From assembly GCF_030247195.1 (NCBI RefSeq), contig NC_080671.1:9129343-9193342 (forward strand): 64,000 nt of DNA, written 5' to 3'. The translations under genes and the position numbers were made by a program. This document shows, piece by piece, positions 56,136 through 64,000 of this stretch; position 1 is the first letter of the stretch, and the number at the start of each line of letters is the position of its first letter. The notes under the pieces are model-generated. The model was not told the DNA's origin and made no database searches. It saw nothing but the letters and a program-made list of their open reading frames with translations. This DNA is from Topomyia yanbarensis (Eukaryota; Arthropoda; Insecta; Diptera; Culicidae).

Positions 56136-56696
56136 CCCATTCATGCCAATGTTGTTGATAAATAACCACGTTTTTAACCCTTTCATGCCCAACTTTTTTC
56201 TAGTGCATGCAGGGTTTCATAACTATTTTTCCTTCAAAACGGTGGGGCCAAGAAACACGAAAAGCCTTTTTTCATAAAGATAGGTGCTTCCCTCGCAGTG
56301 CTAGAAGCTGCTCAATTTTTATTTTCCAATGCTCAATGCAATTCTCCTAGAATATTTACAATAGTCCAATTGCATGGAAAATGTAGCCAAAGACAGTCTA
56401 AATTGATAAGTTTTATCAATTTTCAATAATATTGCAACATAACGAAGATATATGAAAAATTCATTTTCCGTCGTCAACGTAAACTGTTCCTGGCAGCACT
56501 GCTCCATCGGAATCCAATCAGACTAATTGCAATAACTTCAGTTTTAGAGTTGATCCTTGAAACTATTAATGCTCAAATGAAAGGCAATTGTCACATTTAT
56601 TAGCTTTACTTGTTTTTGTGAGCAAATTTTGCCTTAATCAAAAGTTACAGCTGTTTAAAAACGTTGTTGTCCACAAACAACATGGGCATGAATGGG
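56136..56696. mobile_element. TTAA-flanked element, end pair 1
   Basis: TTAA at 56132-56135 and 56697-56700. The ends are CCCATTCATGCCAATGTTGT and the complement of CCCATTCATGCCCATGTTGT. The TTAA target and CCC start are piggyBac-like. It interleaves with the next pair. Confidence 0.65.
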
Positions 56697-57152
56697 TTAA
56701 ACGATTACAACTTTTGGTTTACACAACGTATGTTTACAACGACAAATAAGCTAATAGCTGGGACTAATATCTTTCATTCGAGCACTAACAGTTATAAATA
56801 TTATGAGTAGAACAGAAGTTATAAAAATTAATCTTATTGGGTTCCGCTAAAACAGTGCTGCCAGGGATAGTTTCTGTTAATAGTGAAAGTCAAATTTTGG
56901 AATATTTTCGCAGCCCAATATATGTAAATATTTTTCGAAACTGGTAGAACTTTTTAATTTAGACTACCTTCAACTACCTTTTTCATGAAATTGGACTTGA
57001 TCGGAAGGTAAATATTGAGCAGCTTCTAGCACTGCGAAAGAAGCACTAATCTTTAGTAAACCAGGTTTTTCATGTTTCATGATGTCAACAGTTCTAAGAA
57101 AAAATAGATTTGGAAACCTATATGCGGTAGAAAAAAGTTGGTCAAGAAATGG
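56178..57152. mobile_element. TTAA-flanked element, end pair 2
   Basis: TTAA at 56174-56177 and 57153-57156. The ends are CCCTTTCATGCCCAACTTTT and the complement of CCATTTCTTGACCAACTTTT. Inner arms also pair: GTGCTTCCCTCGCAGTGCTA then GAAGCTGCTCAA near 56284 against 57017-57050. All four ends of the two pairs are variants of one TIR. Confidence 0.7.
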
Positions 57153-57156
57153 TTAA

Positions 57157-58016
57157 CAAGATTCTGATAAGAGACCCGGCAGTCTCTGGAGACGATTTCA
57201 ATTCTTGGGTAGCTCAAGCAAAAATGGATGTTAGGCTAAGTAAAGCTATGTAAAGAGGGCGCCAGCAGTACTTCTTGCTGAAGCCGCCGAGAGCCCATCA
57301 TCTACGTCAGAGTCGAAAAATGTTTTTTTCGTTTACCAAAATCTGACGAAAATGACGAGCGAGCGATGCTACTTTCTAAACCACTAGAACATTACGAAAC
57401 CGAAAATGAGACAACGGCCTACGACAAAGCATGCGGGTAAATTCAATTTCATTATTTCCTCCACACATTCGTTTTCGCTTCGAAATTGAGAGCGACATTA
57501 GTCTCTTCGATATTGCACATAGCGCTGGCCAAACGAAAAGAAACTAGTAACGATATTTATTTGTCGTTGTTCGATTCGGGACAATTACAAGCTGACGATG
57601 ATATTGGACGACTGAAGCACTATTGGTGTGCATATTTCCTGTGTTTGCGGCGTTCTAGTTGCATTTTATGATGCACATTGCTATAATTTCATTTAATGAA
57701 AATTAAAATAAAAATCAAAATTACTGATTTGAAATTAAAACGAGATAGAATTTTCGTATTGTCATAGGAAAACGAAAGTCACTACTTCTGCTACTCGCTT
57801 CCATAGAATCGAAAGAAGAAGGGGCGTTGTTTTTATTGTTTTGCTCTGTGTGAATTTAGTAACGAAGGAGGCAGCGAAAAGACGAAGGTGAATTCAGTGA
57901 ATTTCATCGTTCATTGAATGGGTATGAGAATTTTAGGCCCTGATCTACGTAACCTTCTGTAGTTCTTCGCTGGTGACAAACATGAGTGGGAGAGTTTCCG
58001 AAGACTATATGCGTAG
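57157..58016. other. Interior of the pogo-like element, unrecognised
   Basis: GC-richer around 57240-57440. A 61-codon frame at 57486-57671 and neighbouring fragments show no DDE motif that I can identify. Confidence 0.3.
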
Positions 58017-58018
58017 TA

Positions 58019-58401
58019 CAGACACTTTATATAACAGACTAGCGGAGAGAAAAAAAAGTAAAACTAGCAACCATGAATGTAAACTGGCATCACCGAAGCT
58101 CCCATAAGCTTTGCATGGGATTCCTCTTGCACTTCCCCTCTCAAAACCCTCATGCTCGTTTGGCTGCACTTTTTGACAGTCCGTCCCAGTAAAGTTCAGC
58201 CGGAAATGAACTGGAATTCTGGCTGGTTCCAGTTCGTATTCCGGCTCCAGTGCAACAACCGATTCTAACTAGAATCGGTTGGGTCACTGGAGCCGGAATA
58301 CGAACTGGAACCAGCCAGAATTCCGGTTCATTTCCGACGGAGCTTAACTGGGGTTTGGCTGCAATTTTTGACACTTCGCTAGTCTGTGTATAAAGTGTCT
58401 G
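58019..58401 (+). mobile_element. TA-flanked MITE carrying a foldback insert
   Basis: TA at 58017-58018 and 58402-58403. The ends are CAGACACTTTATATAACAGA and the complement of CAGACACTTTATACACAGAC. Without the insert it matches the 159-bp MITE at 11032-11190 (complement) end to end. The insert is a near-perfect palindrome (58186-58353). Confidence 0.88.
58186..58353. repeat. Foldback repeat, copy 2 (about 168 bp)
   Basis: Arms pair around CGATTCTAACTAGAATCG (centre near 58269). They share CTGGAATTCTGGCTGGTTCC and GTATTCCGGCTCCAGTG. It is flanked by 27-base near-repeats (58159-58185 and 58354-58380, both beginning TTTGGCTGCA), present once in the empty MITE at 11 kb. Related to 34283-34456. 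Confidence 0.88.
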
Positions 58402-58958
58402 TAATGTGTAGTGATCACATGACAATCCGGCACGACATTGGTCATTGGTCAACTAAATGATGCTACAAGGACAAGAACAAGGATGTTTTTGTTTATACAA
58501 CGTGCACTCTTCTAACTAAAATGAGGGTTAAAAGAAACGTTAGCTTTACTATTTTCTAGTACACGAGTAATCGAATCATTTACCCTGGAAAATCGAAGCC
58601 CCCGTTAATCGAGTTTGACCTGTATTGCAGAAGACACACCTTATTAAAAAGTTTGTCTTCGAATTCTTGCACAAATATTTATAAACAACTAATACATGCC
58701 GTTAATTCATTACCAATAAAAATAATACATGAAAACCAACTAAAAATAAAAATCACACCTTGAAATTCTAAAAAATCGGGTAGGGCCAAAATAGGTACAT
58801 TTACATTTTCCTTAATAGGAGCATTTACCCTGATCATTTTATTTTCAATTTCTTCACAAATACAGTTCAAATTCATAAAATAACACAAAAAAAAGTTTTA
58901 TTCGATTATTCGGGGTGAGATTTTTTTGAAATCCCCGGATAATCGAGTCCGACCTGTA

Positions 58959-59985
58959 GAAAGTGCTACTCATTAGTAAAATGTAAATTAGGAGTTCTGC
59001 AATATCACAAACTGGCCGATACTAAATGAGTCCTTGGGTCCTGCATTAAGTTGAATCTCTGGTTATAATGTCACAGAGTTAAAAATAATCGAAGCTCTTT
59101 TTTGACGGCTCAAAATGAACCTGATGCGACTCGCGGTGAATAAGAAAAAAATGATTCAAATATCCATGGTATTCAATCAGTTGAATATCATACAATATAT
59201 TCATTTCACTAATTATCTAGGAAAATGTTTTCAAATACCGGTAAAGCATATGAAACAACAATCATCATCGCTTACATTGTGCCAGGGCCTACTTTGATGC
59301 GTTTGATTCGTTGCTGCACGGTCGCTTCATGTAATAATCGGAGACGAATGAAAATCTGCATGGATGAATGGGCGGTTTGCTCGTTTGACGTTTTCAGCTG
59401 CGTCACTGAATATTGAAAATGAATGCGGCTGAATATGATCAATTTTCATTCAAATAAGTTGAATATTTTTTCACAGATAAGATTTTTGAGATCAAAGCTA
59501 TTTGCTGGTTCATTTGGCGGCCTGCCAAGAGAAAAATCAAAGGCTTCGCAAGGAATCTCAGCAATGGATTTTTCCATAAGGAGATCATCAGAGTCTCACT
59601 CCTGAGCAAAGAGAGCAATGATTTGTCGTTGTGAGTGGCGTAGCTCTTTTTAGTGTTGCTGCAAAAGAGCGTAATGTACAGGGCCGGCGGAACAGTTTTT
59701 TCCCGAGTTGGTAGTAAGATTCGTAGTAATTTCTTTCCGTGCTGACAAAAGTTCAGACATGGCGTAACTGAAAAAGAAAATTCCCTGATAACAGCTGGTG
59801 GCCATGTAAAAACATCCTCTGCTAACGGGTTGTATGACCAATGGCTCAGCGAAAATGTGTTTATTGTTTACTGATACTACATGAATCATTTGTACAGTTA
59901 GATACCAATTACTCCATTCTTTTAAATTTCGTTGCATTAATTTTGTATTCCTTGCGATTTAGTGGGTACCGAAGCCTGGATGCCA
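58959..59985. other. Unrecognised DNA
   Basis: No gene. CAGGGCCGGCGGAACA at 59679 looks like a hAT-type end but has no partner. CTGCATTAAGTTGAATCTCT at 59041 recurs near 47223. Confidence 0.35.
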
Positions 59986-59989
59986 GTGT

Positions 59990-62070
59990 TGACTAATGGG
60001 AAGGCATCTCCGACGACCGACATCCTGTCAGGATTAATGCCGATAAGTCTTCTTTTCAAGACAAACCATTTCCAATTCTAATACAACCGGCTTCTGGATG
60101 GTCTACTTTCGGACCAAAGATAAGCCATTTAACATCATCGATATATCACGTGATCTAACTAAACAACCCTCGAGCGTGTACGAAGAAGTATTTTGTCTAG
60201 GTACCCGAAAAAGAAGAAATGTTAAAGAGAGCTACGCAACCGGCCATGAATAATTTCTATACACTCTTGTTTACTAAAAATCGAGAATCTGGCAATCCTA
60301 TTGAAGGAACATCTTCTAATGCGCCTATTTTCGAAAGAGGAAACTCATTTTCTCTCCTAAGCTTCCTCGGCCTGAGATTGTCCCTTGATGGGTGCTATTA
60401 CAAAACCGAAGTAAGTTAAAAGTCCACATGAGACACCCAAAACTCCAAGCTTCTATATTTCAGTGCTATTAATTTCCTCTAACTTAGATCTTTCACAATT
60501 TTAACATCAATTTTAATGGCCAGGGCCGAGAAACACGACGGTGGAGCGTTGTTGGGTATCAAAACGTGCTAGTATTTTAATCGGATTAGCTTCTCCGCAG
60601 TACCAGGCATTGAAGTTGTCGATTATCAAGTTCCAATCAAAGGCAAATGCTTATTGACTTTGTTTCCATATATATCGCACCTCAGTTGGTTCTATAAAAC
60701 TTCAACTTCCACGGTGTGCCATGGCGTTATCCTCACGATGCTAATCGATCTATCTAACTGCATGATACAGGTGGTAATTTCAATATGACTATCTTGAATA
60801 CGATGGAAATGCCACGAAGCGCGTTAGCTTCATCCTTGCACTCGATCTCGCCACAATTAGTGCGCCCATTGATTGAAAGAGCTATGCGTCCTCTGTATCC
60901 GAAATAATCGAATGTTTTGACTGGCTTGATTCACTACACAGCGATTAAAGGTAAGACGAAACGAGTACCCAGCACGAACAACCGTGGACGGCCTCTCACT
61001 CTGTGGTGGGTAGAGAATGCTCAGAATTGAACGCGACAAGTAAGCAAGTCTTATAAGGACTTTTTGAAGGTCGGATCATCCCATTTTTTTTGCGAATATA
61101 CGCGACGTTATTGAAAAGTTTTGTGGAAGCTGAAAAAAGCGGTTATTGGCACCGGTTCGTCGACGGATTAAGGAGAAACAATATTTCGTCTGGTCGCTAT
61201 TATATTCGATTCAACTTTTGATCGGAATACACAGAACCAACAATATTTTTTCGGCGACAACAGCCTTCCATGTAGATCCACATTCAAACGATAGACGCTT
61301 CGCAATGAAATGATTATATAAAAGTAATATTTTTTCTTTAAATACACAAATTTGTCAGACAGCAAAGATGCTCGCGCTAAGCATTGTAGTGGCCATATCA
61401 CCGTAACGTTCGTCAGATGATGAGAGCAATACATAGCTTTTATGCTAATTATTATGGCAGTAGTGGTAGATCGTGATCATAAAACAGACTGTGCTGCAAA
61501 CATTCACCCCACAAAAGGTATGATTTTATATTTACCTATCAACGACCATGCCCACATCGTTACAGTTCCAAGGAGGCTTCGATGGGGCATGGAAAACACT
61601 CCTTGTTTTTCATGAGGAAAATACGAGAGTTCTTGAATGCTTTATCTGAAAAAAACAGTAGCAAATTACCAGATACAACTATTAGTTTGAGTTCTTTCGC
61701 ATTGTTCAATTCCAGGTAATGAAAAAGGGGACACTTAGATTAGAATGGTTATAAGAAGGCGGATACTTAGACATCAGAAGGTGAAATTTATGAAAGATCG
61801 TGTAGCTTCAACGAGTTTTTCAGTATTTCTTATCGAAGGACGCTCGAAAATTAGCAAATTTCGTGGGACAATGTAAGTTTAGGAATCCCAAAGGTATCAA
61901 CAAACCTTGGTAAAAGAGGATGGATGAAGGTCGTGACTTCCTTCGAGTTGTATCATGTCCAATCATTATACGTTGATCTCCGGCATATTGAGGTCGTCGT
62001 GAGCGCTCTCTGCGCTTGTGGTCACATTAAACATGTTGTCTGGTCGCGCGCCTAGTGTTCTTGCGCCAGA
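59990..62070 (+). pseudogene. I-group LINE copy 4, strongly decayed
   Basis: ORF1 pieces come first: near 60090 GFWMVYFRTKDKPFNIIDIS then RDLT matches the N-terminal block, and near 60305 EGTSSNAP then the basic linker, skipping the zinc knuckles. From about 60520 ORF2 sequence follows: GGTATCAAAACGTGCTAG, CCAGGCATTGAAGTTGTCGA, then fragments of the endonuclease and the GGTTATTGGCACCGGTTCGT linker (61140). After a foreign-looking segment (about 61190-61550) come RNase H and C-terminal pieces (CATTGTTCAATTCCAGGTAA at 61700; TGTGGTCACATTAAACATGT at about 62018). Every frame is broken, and RT is largely deleted. Identity is carried at DNA level only. It is much older than copies 1 and 3. Confidence 0.8.
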
Positions 62071-62384
62071 TCTCCGTTAAACGAATCGCTTCCCTAGTAA
62101 CAATTGAGGTTTTATGGTAGTTTTATAGCCTTTCATAAAATTTAGATTGCACTTGTAGTGTGCTATAAAACTTCAATTGTTACTTGGGTTTGGTTTCGTT
62201 CCAGTCCTAGATGTGTTGGTTATCGAGTAATTTTTCAAAAAGCTGCATGTTTAATTTCCTTTCTTTCCGTGCACGAGACGCATGCGTGGTTAATCTCAGG
62301 TTTTGGTTTGTTTCAATCTTTCGAGTGGGTAATTCACCTCACGACAATTTTCGAGTTGGTAATACTATCCATACTACCCACGTG
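62071..62384. other. Unrecognised DNA
   Basis: Short frames only; no recognised motif. Confidence 0.3.
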
Positions 62385-62655
62385 TTCCGCCGGAGACTCT
62401 CCTACCAAAGGTTACCCGACACGACTTTGAAAGAACACATAATTTTGTCCCATCCTGTGCGACTGCAGTTCAAAATCTGTGTTCGCCGGTAAAGGGCTCT
62501 TTGAAACAAACAATCTCGTGCTTCAGTTGATCCACGCACGACAAACTCAAATCGGTGACTACACCGTCGGTATCAACTTTATGAGCGGGCTTGTAGACGC
62601 GGTTTTCCTTCATAAAAAAAACTTCACCAGTAACGTAATTTGCTTGCTTTTAACA
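62385..62655 (-). pseudogene. Second orphan fragment of I-group ORF1
   Basis: Aligns with the same ORF1 segment as 47470-47730 (copy 3 region 45545-45830). Shared landmarks are CTACCAAAGGTTACCCGACA, GATCCACGCACGACAAACTC, GTGACTACACCGTCGGTATC and the GTAACGTAATTTGCTTGC end. The reading frame is not preserved. Both fragments stop at almost the same homologous position. Confidence 0.65.
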
Positions 62656-62869
62656 AAATATCATAATTAACATGTATGTATTATCGAGGTATACTTGTAA
62701 CATGAACATCAATAAGTTGTCAATGTTTAAACTGAGTTTTTTAAATTCAGCAACTAGTACCAGCAGTTTGAAAATCTAGCTTAGTGTGAAGACATTGCTG
62801 ATCGTCTAAACGGTACCGAAAATCGGTTCTTGTGGCCTAGTTCGTTTTGCAGAACTACTCTGTCCATCT
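62656..62869. other. Unrecognised DNA
   Basis: Nothing recognised. Confidence 0.3.
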
Positions 62870-63340
62870 CTAATCGGTAACGCCGTATTCGTGCTCACTA
62901 TCAGATGATCTTCCTTGCCTTTTGCACGTACAGGTCACAAAACCCGCGCTGAAGGTGCTGGCTGTTGATTTTGGGGGTGCTTGATGCTTGCAGTTGAACA
63001 GATACTCTAATTTTAGCAACCTTTTGTAGTCCAGGTGATGGTGGCAGGATTGATTTGCCGTAGATGTGTTGCCAATCGGTAGCGGTACATTCTTCTGACC
63101 ATATTCCTCACAAAGTTTGTCATTGTGTCCCGCCCAATTACAGTACTTGCACATATGAATCTGCCTCTCATAGATGCATTGTACTAGAATTGTGTAGTCA
63201 AGGGGATAGGTTCTTCGACCAGCCTCTTCACCACAAAAACATCATTAGGCATATCCGGGAAAAAGTTTCTTCAAGTATCAGGTGTAAAGGATTCTACATC
63301 TCCGAGTTATGTGCATTTGCAGTTAGTTCACGAGGTACGC
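62870..63340 (-). pseudogene. Gag-like zinc-knuckle remnant
   Basis: The minus-strand frame contains CKYCNWAGHNDKLC (CX2CX4HX4C) preceded by YTILVQCIYERQIHM, a typical retroelement gag or ORF1 zinc-knuckle context. A parallel upstream frame reads PNDVFVVKRLVEEPIPLTTQ, suggesting a frameshift between the two. It lacks the second and third knuckles of the I-group ORF1 and lies on the wrong side of fragment 62385-62655, so it is probably from a different retroelement family. Family not determined. Confidence 0.45.
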
Positions 63341-64000
63341 GTTAATAGCTCATATAGCTTTACCTCTATGTTGCCATTTTCTATATACAAGGGTAGCTTA
63401 ATTTCAACGCTGTCACTTTCAACTACTATTACTTTTGCTTGGTCAAACATATTGAATGATATTAGTACTGCATTGCATAGGTGCGTATACTGTAGAATAC
63501 TGTGACTTCGGTAAGCATAAACTCCATTTTCAATTCTTATTGAATTGAACTCTTATTATTCTGAAATATGTTGATCTCTTGTGGATGTAAGTACTATCGA
63601 AACGAAAATATGTACTTACTATCGAGGATATGTACTATCGAGGTATACTTGTATCGTGTTTTCTATCGATTCTTCGATCTAGATCGTAAGCTCGTATTTC
63701 GTGTTAGTTGAAACTGAAACCGGAAGAAAAAATTCTTTGTGATTTATCCTTTATACATTTGGCATAGATAGAAACCGTTTTTTCTTCGTGAAAATATTTT
63801 TTTGCGTGATGAAATAGCATTAAATAGAAATATTGATTGAAGTTATATTGATATTTTAACAAAGCATTTTGACAGATGAAAATAAAAACATCTTCACTGC
63901 ACCCTCATGCCATCTATTGACAGCCAGCGTTAGATCGCAAATTATGCGGAGTTGAGGGGCAAAGGTAGGTCAATCCTACTAATTCGTTTTGTTTGGTCAA
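63341..64000. other. Unrecognised DNA
   Basis: AT-rich, no gene or paired termini. ACTATCGAGGTATACTTGTA occurs near 62682 and again near 63635, hinting at another short dispersed repeat. Confidence 0.35.

Larger units (their letters stand above)
55089..58956. mobile_element. Pogo-like TA element, 3.9 kb, with nested inserts
   Basis: TA at 55087-55088 and 58957-58958. Both ends read CAGGTCGGACTCGATTATCC inward, an exact 20-base match. The left subterminal region repeats GATTCGATTATCCGGG about four times (55106-55180). The right side has the related TCGATTATTCGGGG. A second end-like string, CAGGTCAAACTCGATTAACG in complement, occurs at about 58602-58621, so the right side may contain a duplicated or older terminus. 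The TA target and CAGG...CGATTATCC ends resemble pogo/Tigger elements. No clear DDE transposase was found. Nested inside: TTAA elements (56136-57152) and a MITE (58019-58401). Confidence 0.82.

Noticed and set aside
1..64000. LTR retrotransposons or CRISPR-like arrays
   Set aside because: No long direct terminal repeats with TG...CA ends and no regularly spaced repeat/spacer arrays were seen.

Overview
This window is 64 kb of TE-saturated animal nuclear DNA, most likely from a culicine (Aedes-like) mosquito. That attribution is an inference from the repeat repertoire: I-group LINEs with an RNase H domain, an ITmD37E-type mariner transposase remnant, many TA-flanked MITEs, hAT MITEs with CAG(T/A)GGCGGATCC-type ends, and tRNA-derived SINEs. 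No complete host gene is visible. The best host-gene candidate is one possible 5' coding exon at 8678-8836. There are no operons, CRISPR arrays or rRNA genes, and no intact tRNA gene.

The backbone is one I-group non-LTR retrotransposon family present in several copies. Copy 1 (933-7061, +) is full length, with target-site duplications (TSDs), an intact ORF1, and an ORF2 broken by a single TGG to TGA change. Copy 3 (40282-46395, -) is full length, with TSDs and both ORFs open, so it could be active. Copy 2 (31490-39153, +) is 5'-truncated and dead. It has been split by a 2.7-kb terminal-inverted-repeat (TIR) element and a 1.5-kb hAT-like element. Copy 4 (about 59990-62070, +) is badly decayed. 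Two orphan ORF1 fragments lie near 47470-47730 and 62385-62655 (-).

The rest is layered younger and older DNA transposons whose ends can be read directly. A 6.8-kb hAT-type structure (15804-22608) has perfect 8-bp TSDs. It encloses a decayed LINE (17790-21116, -), which is itself interrupted by a 1.8-kb TIR element (18913-20723). The same TIR family interrupts copy 2 (33751-36424). Both copies have CCCAA-type termini and a 2-bp TSD, and both excise in silico to restore an exact reading frame. Their flanks inside the TIRs are packed with CTGAATAAA/TTCAGC motifs. I consider this family the most interesting unexplained system in the window.

Other elements are a Tc1/mariner relic (48486-50116), a pogo-like element (55089-58956) carrying nested TTAA elements and a MITE with a foldback, and a long-TIR TA element (29004-30596). 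There is also a 350-bp-arm inverted repeat (52797-54104), a Jockey-type LINE remnant (26385-28180) ending in about 72 pentanucleotide repeats and hit by a MITE, and several dispersed MITEs. Long intervals (7073-8400, 9640-11030, 22617-26110, 50119-52400, 62660-64000) show little that can be named.
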